Shown here: one piece after another, positions 1 to 8,905 of the stretch
How the letters are laid out: the number at the start of each line of letters is the position of its first letter
Position numbering within the stretch: position 1 is the first letter of the stretch
Virus record (IMG/VR): IMGVR_UViG_3300021375_000195
Location: 1-21,595 of that record
Reading direction: 5' to 3' (one strand)
Source of the DNA: a virus
Length of the DNA stretch: 21,595 bases
The notes under the pieces: generated by a model
What the model was told of the DNA's origin: nothing
The model's input: the letters and a program-made list of their open reading frames with translations, nothing else
The model's database searches: none
Program-made: the position numbers and the translations under genes

Positions 1-747
1 ATCACCTTCAAAGTCTAATGTTTCTGATAGTAAAGCGACTGCGTCTGAACCAGAATCACCAATAATATTTAATGTTGTGGCTAATGCTGCAGTCCCGGCT
101 GCAGTTAAACGACCTTGTTGATCGACAGTAAATGTTGGAATTTGAGTAGTTGAACCGTATGACCCAGCAGTAACTGCAGTATCATCCAAATCAATTTCAA
201 TTGTATTTCCTGAACCAGTTGTTGTAATACCTGTATCACCTGAAATAGTAAGTGTTTCAGAATCAAGATCAATACTTAATGCACCACCAACATCGCCTTG
301 GAAGTCTAAGTCTTGGGCAGTAACAACACTGTCAATATACGTCTTAGCGGCTAATGCTGTAACTAACTGAGTGTTAGAAGCGCCAGCTAAACTTGTTGAA
401 GTTGAAATACTTGTTACAACTTGGCCTGAACCTCCAGAAGCTTCTAGAGCAAGAGATCCAATATTTAATTCTGTTACGTGTTTCTGAGCATCTACGATTA
501 GCGCAGAACTTGCTGTTGTAGTACCATGTACGTGATCAAGTAGGCCAGTAAAATACTTACCACCGATTAGATCGACACTAGAAGCAACCCCACCAGATTC
601 TGTTCCAGTACCAATGTATAATCTATCACCGTTATTTGCTTGTGTACCAGCTACGTAGGAGTATGCTAATTCACCTGTTTTAATATTACTAGGTGCGCTG
701 GTGGTTGCGCCCGTAGTTAAGATTTTTATTCTTGTTAAATTAGCCAC
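1..747 (-). CDS. Second long tail fibre protein, N-terminal part (runs off left edge)
   Basis: The frame is open for exactly 249 codons from a GTG start at 747 to the window edge, so only the N-terminus is seen. The product is rich in Gly, Ser, Thr and Ala and has the look of a beta-structured, trimeric phage fibre. Residues 23-75 hold a head module ([32 protein letters not shown]) that I associate with tail fibres of marine T4-like phages. From about residue 150 a module begins ([21 protein letters not shown]) that seems to restart at about residue 230 ([20 protein letters not shown]), a tandem repeat of about 79 residues. The start is supported by GGAGG nine bases upstream and by the absence of any Met codon in the 249 codons. 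It overlaps the preceding stop by one base (TAGTG). The likely role is host recognition at the baseplate periphery; the receptor is unknown. Confidence 0.8.
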   Translation of the reverse strand, partial: MANLTRIKILTTGATTSAPSNIKTGELAYSYVAGTQANNGDRLYIGTGTESGGVASSVDLIGGKYFTGLLDHVHGTTTASSALIVDAQKHVTELNIGSLALEASGGSGQVVTSISTSTSLAGASNTQLVTALAAKTYIDSVVTAQDLDFQGDVGGALSIDLDSETLTISGDTGITTTGSGNTIEIDLDDTAVTAGSYGSTTQIPTFTVDQQGRLTAAGTAALATTLNIIGDSGSDAVALLSETLDFEGD

Positions 748-761
748 TAGTATGTGCCTCC
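745..761 (-). promoter_or_regulatory. Ribosome binding site and GTG start, one-base overlap with upstream stop
   Basis: On the minus strand GGAGG lies at 761-757, followed by nine bases and then GTG at 747-745. The stop TAG of the 81-residue gene (749-747) shares its last base with the GTG. This Shine-Dalgarno match decides the start of the partial fibre gene, because no ATG exists in that frame in the window. Confidence 0.8.
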
Positions 762-992
762 TATTATATTCAGATTTTCATTTTCAATCTGAGTTGTAAC
801 TTTATATTCTCCAGCGGTGCCATCATACATCATCATAACACCATCACTCTGCCCCGATGTATTTACATCAGCAAGATCGCCTAGGCTTAATTCGCCTGCT
901 TGGATCTTCATAGTAGTAGCTACAATTTCTTGTTGTGCGTTAGCCTTACCTTTTAATTTTCCTGTATTTCTAACTTTAGCTTTTATACCCAT
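747..992 (-). CDS. Small structural protein, 81 aa, between the two fibre genes
   Basis: I do not recognise a named family. The first 20 or so residues are basic ([20 protein letters not shown]). The middle ([26 protein letters not shown]) resembles the 'L.DLxDVxTSGxxDGxxLxYD' segment often found near fibre and baseplate proteins of marine phages, and the C-terminus ([19 protein letters not shown]) looks like a beta strand. That pattern suggests a small virion-associated or fibre-attachment protein, but this is inference. Its ATG overlaps the TAA of the 113-residue gene by one base (TAATG), and its own TAG overlaps the GTG of the next fibre gene, so the three genes look translationally coupled. 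AAGGG lies seven bases before the start. Confidence 0.7.
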   Translation of the reverse strand: MGIKAKVRNTGKLKGKANAQQEIVATTMKIQAGELSLGDLADVNTSGQSDGVMMMYDGTAGEYKVTTQIENENLNIIGGTY

Positions 993-1333
993 TAGTTTGC
1001 CCTTGTCACTCCTGGTCTAACCTCTAATTGTCCTTCGATAATTCTTGTTATTTCTGATGTTGATGTTTTCGTAATCTCAACATCATACACGTATCTTCCA
1101 GCTTTTAATGCATTCGTAGTTGTGGCATTTAAAGATATCTTTACAATCCCGCCAGAAGCACTAAATACAGATGAAGTAAAAGCAGTTGAAGTTGTGGACG
1201 TATAAGTCTTTCTTAACTGCCCGGCAACCGTATACCCAGTAAGATCTAATGGATCACCATTAGAATCTGTTACATCAATTTCAGCACCAAAAGTACTTCC
1301 TTGATCAACTGATAAATTAGAATATATCGCCAT
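992..1333 (-). CDS. Small beta-sandwich-like virion protein, 113 aa
   Basis: Residues 8-40 (DQGSTFGAEI, then VTDSNGDPLDLTGYTVAGQL) and the end (YVYDVEITKT, RIIEGQLEVRPGVTR) form a pattern I know from small Ig-like or BppU-N-like phage baseplate proteins: 'G.d....v.d..G.p.dLtG.tv..qir...' then 'Y.ydV.i.....v.ri.eG...v.p.vTr'. It has no signal peptide or membrane segment. AAAGGA lies eight bases before the ATG, and a TATAAATA late promoter octamer lies 17 bases before the start. It follows the giant fibre gene by 12 bases and overlaps the 81-residue gene by one. A role in fibre attachment or as a baseplate decoration is inferred from position; the fold assignment is pattern-based only. Confidence 0.7.
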   Translation of the reverse strand: MAIYSNLSVDQGSTFGAEIDVTDSNGDPLDLTGYTVAGQLRKTYTSTTSTAFTSSVFSASGGIVKISLNATTTNALKAGRYVYDVEITKTSTSEITRIIEGQLEVRPGVTRAN

Positions 1334-1345
1334 TCCGTATTTCCT

Positions 1346-4300
1346 TTAACTATTTATATCTTTTAAGCTTTCAATCTCAGCTCTAAGTAATTTATTTTCT
1401 TCTTTTAATTCTTTTATTGCTTCAACTATAAGTGCTGTTACTTGTGAATGCTCAATTACTTTATATTTTTCACCATCATCATGTGTTAATGATAATTCCT
1501 TTTCTTTTACAGCAGTTGGTAATACTTTTTCAACATCTTGTGCTATTAAACCAGCAGAAGGTGTACCATTCTCTTTCCAATCAAAAGTAACACCTTTTAA
1601 TTGAGATACTTTCTCTAATGCACCAGCAACAACTTGAATATTTTCTTTTAATCTTTCATCTGATGGTGTTACAGAATACGCAACTATATCACCAGTGGCA
1701 TGGAAATCTCCGTCAGATTCCATTTTAAATCTATCGGCAGCATTTGTTCTGAAACTAATATAACCATTATCGGTACTAATAGTATTAGAACTATTATATC
1801 CTATATGTTGTACTATTCCTCTTAGATCACTTTCAATATCTACACTACTGGAATTACTACTAGCGGATCCATATGCAGTAGTAATAAGACCATTTCTAAA
1901 GTTTAGTCCAAAGTCATCGCCAGCATTAGCTGCATTGTGTGTTTGTGCAGTAGTACCACTATTAAAAGTTTTAAATGTGGCAAAGGCATTTTGGTTAACT
2001 TCCGCCGTTGTCGCGATAGTCATATCATCGCCACTAGGTGTTAAGGTGATATTGGTACCAGCTACATATTGTAGATCATGAGCAACCGACGGACTGCTCT
2101 GCTGTAATCTGTGAATTACGTTATTACCATTATCCACAAACGAATGATCATAAGTTGAATTAGTATCAGTATTAGTATCCGTTGATGAAATATTAAATAC
2201 TCCAGCGGATGGTTCACTAATTGTTACATTAGTACCACTCTGGAGTGTGAGATCGCCTGATCTATAAGTACCGCTATCTTCTCTAATACGAGTAATTGTA
2301 TTATCATTCGCTGAAGTAAACGTGACTTTCTGATTAGTGGCATCAAATGATACAGATGTAGCCCCAGATCCTGCAAATCTTAATTTCTCGTTTTCTGTTA
2401 CTATAAACTTAGTTTCACCACCATCATTGGTAACTTTAAATCCGTCGCCCATATCAATCGTGTCAGTATTTGTATTAGTATCTGTAGAACTAATAGTAAA
2501 TTTATTTGCATTAGTTCTTGTTACTGTTGTTGCTCCACTTCCTACAAATTCAATATCGTGGGTAGTATTTCCGTCATGACCCGAACCAGTCAATCTAGCT
2601 TTTGTAGTTGAAGCTGGAATAGCTAGTGAATATTGGTTTTGAGTGTTTGTATCTGTATTTGTATCTGTATCTGACCAAGGCACGTTAACTACCATTTGAT
2701 TAGATGAATTAAGTTGTACACCGTATGTTCTACCTGCAGTTGATGATACACTATTAGCAGCAGTTGGGTTATCAGTATTGCTAAATAATTTAACAAGACC
2801 TAGTGTTGTACTAGTTGCAACCCCGTAGGTTGGAAATGTTGGTAAAGTAAATGGCTTTGTAGTAACTCCAGTTACGTGGCCCTGACTATTGACCGCAACA
2901 CCAGACACTACACTAAACGCTGCGCCATTAGCTAGAGTTGTATTTGACGAAGTGGTAGATGTACTAGTTACATCTGAGTGACTAATTTCTAATCTATCGC
3001 TTTCGCCAGTGTTCACTGTAATAAAATTAGTACCTATTGCAGTTCCACCGTCGATAGCTAATACTTCATCTTTAGTTATTGTCGCTACGCTGTTGCTGTC
3101 ATCTCTTACATAAAAGCGAGTTACGTCAGATTCACTAGGCTTCGGAATAGGATATGCAGTACCATTGCTATCGCCAGTAAAGTACCATCGGTCGTTTGCT
3201 TCACTCCAATAAATTTCTGCATTTGTTAGCGATCCTCTATTAACAATCAGACCAGCATCTTCAGTTGGAGTAGAAGTAGCATTTGAGTTAAGCTCAATTT
3301 TATTATCTTCAGTAGTAACAGTCTCAGTATTCATTATAGTCTGAGTACCTTCAACTCTTAGATTACCTCTGATTCTTAGATCTAGATCGTTGCCGCTGTC
3401 TCCAATATAAACAACACCTTGAGCTGGATTTAATCCTGCGAGCCTTGCTCTTAAGTTAGCATCGTTAACATTAACGTCTGTATTTGTATCTGCGGCATGA
3501 ATAGTTATTGTATCTGCAGATTCACTACCAGTAGTAGTAACAATTCCACTACCAATGATTCGGACATTAGTTGATCCACCATCATTTAATCTAACATATG
3601 GATTACTACCATTCCCGTTAACATCCAATGTAGCCGTTCTTTGTGACGTTAAGTAACCAGGATCTACAAAGTTAACAGTAACCTGATTTGCGCTTCTTAC
3701 AGTACTAATATGGTTTCCACCAGCAATATCAACTGTTGCATTAGAAGTAATAGACGCTGTGCCACCTGAATCAGCAGTTAGATTCCAATTGTTATACTTA
3801 TCATATCTACCAGTAAAGTCTTCAGAAGTAACACCAGTTAAATGCCCTCGAGTATCAACTGTTATAGATTTAATATAAACGCCGTTTTCTGCGCCAGAGT
3901 TACCGTATGTTCCATTTAAAGCAGAAAGCGGGTGACCGACAGTCATCTGATTGTTACTAGTGTTATAAACCTGCGTTAGGAATCCATCATCGTTCCAAGT
4001 AATTGTTTGCCCTGTACCACCAACTGTTTCTGAATTTGTTCCATCACTAATAGCCCATGCAGACCAACTTAGATCTGCAAGTGTAAGGTTACGTGTATTA
4101 GCATAAGCATGCGTAACGTGACCAAGTGTATTAGTGAAAACTTCTAAGTGATCTACAACTTGTGCACCGGATGTATCTAGGTCAATATCATCACCGTCAT
4201 ATGTTGGAATATTAGAAATTCTTTCGTATCGATTATCTAAATTATATTGTGTTCCACTAACACCAGTAACATGACCAAATGTATCTACATCAACATCGAA

Positions 4301-7300
4301 ACCAGTTATAACAGTACCTGTAGCGCTTCCTGTACTAATTGATGGTACACTATTATATGATGATGTATCTTCATGTGAGATTGTTAAATCATTACCGTCC
4401 CAAGATAAATCAATTCCAGTCCCTTCATCAAATCCGACTCTTTCACCTGAAGTAATAGCATCTTGTGAAGTGCCATTTACATATAGTTGCCATGAAACAT
4501 AATTATCCAATGTTGGCTTACCTGTTACATTATTCCATGCAAGGTTACCGTTAAATGTTCCAGCTGTTAGTGTATGTGTTAATGGATTATAAAGGAAGTG
4601 TGCATTATCAGAATCAATGTAAGGTCTTTGATATCCAGTTCCGTTATTTGCGCTGAACAATACCTGATAGTTTACGTTATCATTCTTCTCATCAACATTG
4701 ACATTATCAGCATTGGATACTGTAGTAACAGTTCCGGTAGAAGCTGTTGCTCCGGTTACGTGACCAAAAGTATCAAACGTCAAGGCAAGATCTTGGATAA
4801 ACGTATTGCCGGAATTATTTTGACTTAAGTTACCAACACTTGAAGTATCTGCGTGAGCAATAGAAATAGCACTTGTATCAACACCAGCTGATGTAGTCTT
4901 TGCTCCACCAACAAGAATACCACTACCTGATGTGAAGTTTACAATATCAGTATTACCTACTTGATCAACTTCTGTTCCATCTTCTTGTAATACCCAATAT
5001 GGGTTTGTCGCTTGATATCGAGTATCAAACTGACCAGAGGTTACCCCAGTTACGTGGCCTCGAGCATTAGTAATAATTGACTTAATATATTGACCGTTTT
5101 GCGTACCTGTAACACCATATGTTCCTGCAGTACCATTATTATCGTGACTAATTACAACACTATCTCCAGAGATCGAAGTTGTAAGATCGTCTCCTGTTAC
5201 TGTAGTAAATGCAAGTGAATCAGTATTTGAGTTTGCCACGACACTACCAGTATCAGCAGTAATAGTTTTCCATATATGTTGTGATGAACCTCTATCAGTG
5301 TTAATATAATTAGTAACAATAGTAGCGCCTGTTTTTACAGAAGTTTCGCTAAGACCAGCTCCTGCGCTAAATGTTAGGTTATCGTTTGGTCCAAAATCTG
5401 TGCCTTCAACTTGAGGAGTTGCGAGTGTGGCAGAAGATAGAATCAAAGATCCATCAGCTTCCCATCGGCCATAAGTACCATCGCCGTTATTGTGACCATA
5501 GTTATATACAATACTGTGAGCACCAGTTACTCCAGCAGCAACACCGCTTGGACTTGTGATTGGACCAACCTCAAAACCAAAACCACCCGTTGATGGTTCT
5601 GATGAAAGGTTATTACCTGCAAGAACTAATGTATCTTCGACTGTTAGAGTTTCAGTATTTAATGTTACACTATCACCTTCGACATATAGATCACCAGCGA
5701 CATATAAATCCTCACCAATACCTACACCACCAGCAACAGTTAAAGCACCGGTTGTCGTTGATGAAGAAGCTGTAGTATTTGTTATTGAAGTAATACCTTG
5801 AATATTTACTGTGCTTCTTAATGTTGAACCAAGAGCAACATCTAATGTTCCGTCTATATCAACATTACCAGAAATATCTAATGAGCCTGCATCTAATTCG
5901 CCGGTAAGTGTAATATTTCTAAATCCTGTAACATCTTTATTTGCATTAACAGTAACAACCTTACTAGCTGTTACTGTACCGATTGTTAATCCATCAATTC
6001 TTTCTAATTCTGTTTCATTAATAGCAGCCGATCCGATAGTAAATGATGTTCCAGTAATTGCTCCACCCGATATAGAACCAGATGTAGTAATAGTAGATGT
6101 GCCAATATTAATATTACCAAATCCTGAAGTAATGCTACCAGCATTTAGTGCACCAACAGTTGTAACATTTGGCAATGTATCTAATGCAGATTCAAAGTAG
6201 GTTTCAAAGTTCTGAAGACCAACTTGCTTCATCGTTCCATTATCATTTACGACTAATCTATCAGCATCTACAAGAGTTGTAGAAGTAGCAGATGTTCCAC
6301 CATCCATTACATTTAATTCTGTAGCAGTAGCAGTAACCGTTGTTCCATTAATTGATAATCCATCGGTTTCGATTGAACCGTTAACATCAACATTACCTTC
6401 GATATCGACATCATTATTTACGATTAAATTATTTGTGACTGTTAAGTTATTGGCAAAGGTTGCATTGGCACCATTACCTGTGAGCATTGTTGTAGTACCA
6501 GATTTAATAATTAGATTAGTACCAGAACTAGTTAATGCACCATATTGACTAGCACCAGGACCATCATTTAATTTTATATCACCACCATCAGCATCTAATG
6601 TAATATCACCATCTGAATTAATTGTAAATGCACCAGATGTAACATTAAATGCATTTGACCCTGCACTAATCTCATACGTTGATGCATCGAAGACACCTTC
6701 GATTTCATTAATCGCACCTACTAAATGGGATGCTGATGTGCCTAGGGTAACAGATCCGCTTGTATGAATATCATCATAGATTTCATTAATAGCATCTAGA
6801 ATAGAAGTTTTATCTGCAGTTTTAAGATCAGACATTTCTCTTCTAGATCCGCCAGATCCAGCATTACCAGCATTAAATAGATCAGCTTCGATTTCGTTAA
6901 TCGCACCTTGAATAAATTTGTTTGTTGTATTAAGAGTTGTAAGTGATCCTGAAACTAAAATATCATCTTGTGTATTTTTAATAGCAGTTGTAAGGTCAGC
7001 TCCTGTATAACTTGTATCACCGATTTCAGCATCAAGAACTCTGACTGCTCCAGAAAGATCAGTAGAGTTGGCAGCATCGACAGGACCACCAGTTCCAAAC
7101 ACCATGTTACCAATCTGTGATTCGTGTTCGTTAATAGCATCTCTAACGTTTTGCGCTGTAGTGTTTAATGTATAATTAGAATTTGCACCTCTTAGAACAG
7201 TTTCAAATTCATTAATTGCTTGAATAACGTTATTGGCATTTGTACCCATAACGTAACCAGTTCTTTGAGTTGTATCATCTCTTAGAACATTTTCTAATTC

Positions 7301-8905
7301 ATTAATTGCTGCAACAAGATCGGCTGTTGTATTTGTATCTAAATCATCTACATCACCGATATCACCTTGAATTTCTTTAATACCACCGACTGCAGTTGTA
7401 GCAGAATATCCAGTGGCATCATCAATTTCCAAATGATTACCAAGTTCAACTCTTAATTCTCTTACAGCTGCTGATAAATCACTTGCACTTAATCCTGTAA
7501 GTGACATATTACCAATGTCTGCTTCGTGTTCATTAATCGCCGCTGTTAAATCAGTAGCAGTTGTATTTAAACTTAATGAACCAACTTCTGTATGTAATTG
7601 ATTTAGTGCGCCAGTGATTGTATTAGAGCCAGCATCGATAGAAGTAATATTCTCATTACCAATTTGGTCTTCATGTTCTCTTACTGCCGCTGTTAGGTTT
7701 GATGCTGCTGTTCCTAAGTTACTTTGTGTTACGTCACCAATTTCATCGTGCATTTGGTCGAGTGCACCAGTAATGGTATTATTACTAGAAGCAATGGTGT
7801 TAATATTAACGTTACCAATTTGATCCTCATGCTCTCTAATAGCAGTACTTACAGTTGAAGCTGATGTTCCCATTGCTCCGGATGTAATTGTACCAAGTTC
7901 AGCATCATGTTCATTAATTGCTAGAACTAGGTCATTAGCAGCAGTTGTTAAACTCTCAACCGTACCAATGTCATCTTGTAATTCGTTAATTGCAGCTACA
8001 ACATCTAATGAGAAAACTTTAATTGCATTTCCCGAAGCAGCCGGAGTATTTAGTTCGATGTAAGAACCGTAGGTAGAATCAACTGGAACTAAAGCTCCGT
8101 GATTAGTACCAGTAATAGTATCAGTAGATCCTAATGCTCTTATTAATGTACCGGCATTAAATGATCCGTTATATGTTTTTACTCTAATTACTCCACCAGA
8201 AACAGAATGTAGAGTACCATACCAAGTTGCATTAGCCTCAACAAGTGCCTGTGTGGCTTGAGAATCGCCTTGATAAATTGTAACACCTTCAGTATAATTA
8301 GTAAGAGTTGGCGAACCGGATTGAGTAATAGTTGCTCTAATATTTGCTACGTGGAATCCGTTAGCAGTCATATCTTGAGTTAGTTCACTATTATTCTTAT
8401 ATACTCTTACAATACCTACAGGATAAGATTCAGTGACGATTCGAATAACTTTAGCGTGAGCGATAGTATCTGGAGAACTTGTGCCTACTTTTAAATCTGC
8501 AGATGTGCTAAATGTTCCTGAAGAATCTCTTACTAAAATTTTACCAATAGAAGCTGATATAATAGTTCCAGACCAAGAAGGCGATCCAGTTGTTCCTTGA
8601 TAAATAATAGCACCGGAAATATAAGAAGATGCAATTGATGAAACACCTTCTAAAATAATGTATCCGCCAGTATTATCTACTGTATGCGCCGGACTTACTT
8701 CAAATCTTGAGGTCTTAGCCGGAGAAGAAGTATCAGGACCAGCAAATAATGTATCACCAGCACCAGCCGAGTACAGATAAGTTTTATCGGCCATGAGAGC
8801 ATTGAGTTGCTCATTATCACCTAGATGCAGAGAAATCTCGTTAGACTTTTGCCTAAGAGATTCTAAGGTATCTGTTTTATAAATTCTAGTTTCTTTGTTA
8901 GCCAT
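1346..8905 (-). CDS. Giant tail fibre with AINE repeats and C-terminal S74 chaperone (2519 aa)
   Basis: This is the longest gene of the window and very probably a trimeric host-recognition fibre. Residues 5-45 (ETRIYKTDTLESLRQK, then SLHLGDNEQLNAL) form an N-terminal head that I associate with fibres of marine T4-like phages. Residues 302-740 hold 17 AINEHEADIG-like repeats spaced 22-37 residues apart, likely short coiled-coil steps. The shaft from about 740 to 2300 is Gly/Thr/Asn/Asp-rich beta sequence with six GHVTG-type repeats and DTNTDTN runs. The C-terminal domain starts near residue 2405 and carries SDERLKENI with Ser2415 and Lys2420, the self-cleavage pair of Peptidase_S74 intramolecular chaperones, followed by a Glu/Lys/Leu-rich helix. 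It would be released after trimerisation, leaving about 2414 residues in the virion. The ATG overlaps the stop of the 76-residue gene (TAATG). Confidence 0.9.
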   Translation of the reverse strand: MANKETRIYKTDTLESLRQKSNEISLHLGDNEQLNALMADKTYLYSAGAGDTLFAGPDTSSPAKTSRFEVSPAHTVDNTGGYIILEGVSSIASSYISGAIIYQGTTGSPSWSGTIISASIGKILVRDSSGTFSTSADLKVGTSSPDTIAHAKVIRIVTESYPVGIVRVYKNNSELTQDMTANGFHVANIRATITQSGSPTLTNYTEGVTIYQGDSQATQALVEANATWYGTLHSVSGGVIRVKTYNGSFNAGTLIRALGSTDTITGTNHGALVPVDSTYGSYIELNTPAASGNAIKVFSLDVVAAINELQDDIGTVESLTTAANDLVLAINEHDAELGTITSGAMGTSASTVSTAIREHEDQIGNVNINTIASSNNTITGALDQMHDEIGDVTQSNLGTAASNLTAAVREHEDQIGNENITSIDAGSNTITGALNQLHTEVGSLSLNTTATDLTAAINEHEADIGNMSLTGLSASDLSAAVRELRVELGNHLEIDDATGYSATTAVGGIKEIQGDIGDVDDLDTNTTADLVAAINELENVLRDDTTQRTGYVMGTNANNVIQAINEFETVLRGANSNYTLNTTAQNVRDAINEHESQIGNMVFGTGGPVDAANSTDLSGAVRVLDAEIGDTSYTGADLTTAIKNTQDDILVSGSLTTLNTTNKFIQGAINEIEADLFNAGNAGSGGSRREMSDLKTADKTSILDAINEIYDDIHTSGSVTLGTSASHLVGAINEIEGVFDASTYEISAGSNAFNVTSGAFTINSDGDITLDADGGDIKLNDGPGASQYGALTSSGTNLIIKSGTTTMLTGNGANATFANNLTVTNNLIVNNDVDIEGNVDVNGSIETDGLSINGTTVTATATELNVMDGGTSATSTTLVDADRLVVNDNGTMKQVGLQNFETYFESALDTLPNVTTVGALNAGSITSGFGNINIGTSTITTSGSISGGAITGTSFTIGSAAINETELERIDGLTIGTVTASKVVTVNANKDVTGFRNITLTGELDAGSLDISGNVDIDGTLDVALGSTLRSTVNIQGITSITNTTASSSTTTGALTVAGGVGIGEDLYVAGDLYVEGDSVTLNTETLTVEDTLVLAGNNLSSEPSTGGFGFEVGPITSPSGVAAGVTGAHSIVYNYGHNNGDGTYGRWEADGSLILSSATLATPQVEGTDFGPNDNLTFSAGAGLSETSVKTGATIVTNYINTDRGSSQHIWKTITADTGSVVANSNTDSLAFTTVTGDDLTTSISGDSVVISHDNNGTAGTYGVTGTQNGQYIKSIITNARGHVTGVTSGQFDTRYQATNPYWVLQEDGTEVDQVGNTDIVNFTSGSGILVGGAKTTSAGVDTSAISIAHADTSSVGNLSQNNSGNTFIQDLALTFDTFGHVTGATASTGTVTTVSNADNVNVDEKNDNVNYQVLFSANNGTGYQRPYIDSDNAHFLYNPLTHTLTAGTFNGNLAWNNVTGKPTLDNYVSWQLYVNGTSQDAITSGERVGFDEGTGIDLSWDGNDLTISHEDTSSYNSVPSISTGSATGTVITGFDVDVDTFGHVTGVSGTQYNLDNRYERISNIPTYDGDDIDLDTSGAQVVDHLEVFTNTLGHVTHAYANTRNLTLADLSWSAWAISDGTNSETVGGTGQTITWNDDGFLTQVYNTSNNQMTVGHPLSALNGTYGNSGAENGVYIKSITVDTRGHLTGVTSEDFTGRYDKYNNWNLTADSGGTASITSNATVDIAGGNHISTVRSANQVTVNFVDPGYLTSQRTATLDVNGNGSNPYVRLNDGGSTNVRIIGSGIVTTTGSESADTITIHAADTNTDVNVNDANLRARLAGLNPAQGVVYIGDSGNDLDLRIRGNLRVEGTQTIMNTETVTTEDNKIELNSNATSTPTEDAGLIVNRGSLTNAEIYWSEANDRWYFTGDSNGTAYPIPKPSESDVTRFYVRDDSNSVATITKDEVLAIDGGTAIGTNFITVNTGESDRLEISHSDVTSTSTTSSNTTLANGAAFSVVSGVAVNSQGHVTGVTTKPFTLPTFPTYGVATSTTLGLVKLFSNTDNPTAANSVSSTAGRTYGVQLNSSNQMVVNVPWSDTDTNTDTNTQNQYSLAIPASTTKARLTGSGHDGNTTHDIEFVGSGATTVTRTNANKFTISSTDTNTNTDTIDMGDGFKVTNDGGETKFIVTENEKLRFAGSGATSVSFDATNQKVTFTSANDNTITRIREDSGTYRSGDLTLQSGTNVTISEPSAGVFNISSTDTNTDTNSTYDHSFVDNGNNVIHRLQQSSPSVAHDLQYVAGTNITLTPSGDDMTIATTAEVNQNAFATFKTFNSGTTAQTHNAANAGDDFGLNFRNGLITTAYGSASSNSSSVDIESDLRGIVQHIGYNSSNTISTDNGYISFRTNAADRFKMESDGDFHATGDIVAYSVTPSDERLKENIQVVAGALEKVSQLKGVTFDWKENGTPSAGLIAQDVEKVLPTAVKEKELSLTHDDGEKYKVIEHSQVTALIVEAIKELKEENKLLRAEIESLKDINS
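1349..1678 (-). other. Peptidase_S74 intramolecular chaperone domain of the giant fibre
   Basis: Residues from about 2410 to 2519 match the S74 pattern: SDERLKENI (Ser codon at 1663-1661, Lys codon at 1648-1646), then GVTFDWKENG, AGLIAQDVEKVLP and YKVIEHSQVTALIVEAIKEL, and a terminal Leu/Glu/Lys-rich helix. In the family, the domain folds as a trimer, guides folding of the upstream fibre and is cut off next to the conserved Ser by a Ser-Lys dyad. Both residues are present, so self-cleavage is expected. Confidence 0.9.
1351..1358 (-). promoter_or_regulatory. T4-type late promoter octamer TATAAATA before the 113-aa gene
   Basis: An exact TATAAATA on the coding strand lies in the last codons of the giant fibre gene and ends 17 bases before the ATG at 1333. 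In T4 this octamer alone directs late transcription with the gp55 sigma factor. With initiation a few bases downstream, the AAAGGA ribosome site would sit near the very 5' end of the transcript, so the leader would be short. Confidence 0.5.
2640..2673 (+). repeat. Period-6 tandem repeat encoding (DTNTDTN)
   Basis: The plus strand reads gtatct/gtattt hexamers in tandem here, encoding SDTDTNTDTNTQ on the minus strand. Similar short runs occur at about 2164-2185, 2461-2488 and 3479-3495, giving STDTNTDTN, STDTNTNTDT and ADTNTDVN. Hexamer gain or loss keeps frame, so copy number could vary between relatives. Confidence 0.7.
2848..5100 (-). repeat. Six dispersed GHVTG-type repeats in the fibre shaft
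   Basis: The shaft contains NARGHVTGVTS, DTFGHVTGATAS, DTFGHVTGVSG, NTLGHVTHAYA, DTRGHLTGVTS and NSQGHVTGVTT between about residues 1280 and 2020. Several copies are preceded by GTYG..G..NGxYIKSI and followed by a DxRY motif (FDTRYQ, LDNRYE, FTGRYD), giving a larger module of roughly 40 residues. The left-hand partial fibre has a related [12 protein letters not shown]. Confidence 0.7.
6686..8002 (-). repeat. Seventeen AINExE-IG protein repeats in the fibre N-terminal part
   Basis: Residues 302-740 of the fibre contain 17 degenerate copies of a block such as AINEHEADIG, AIREHEDQIG, ALDQMHDEIG or AVRELRVELG, spaced 22-37 residues apart with Ser/Thr/Asn-rich linkers (for example LNTTATDLT, LGTSASTVS). 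At DNA level the cognate 'ttcattaatngc' string recurs on the plus strand. The Ala-Ile-Asn-Glu blocks suit short amphipathic helices of a trimeric coiled coil broken by loops. Confidence 0.8.

Noticed and set aside
5556-6200. Open frames on the plus strand of up to about 130 codons opposite the fibre and DUF4815 genes
   Set aside because: They lie wholly inside strongly supported minus-strand genes, have hydrophobic low-complexity translations typical of antisense frames of Thr/Asn-rich proteins, and lack recognisable motifs.
6686-8002. Regularly spaced DNA repeats that might suggest a CRISPR-like array
   Set aside because: The repeats are degenerate, follow the reading frame and encode the AINExE protein blocks; spacing varies by codon multiples.
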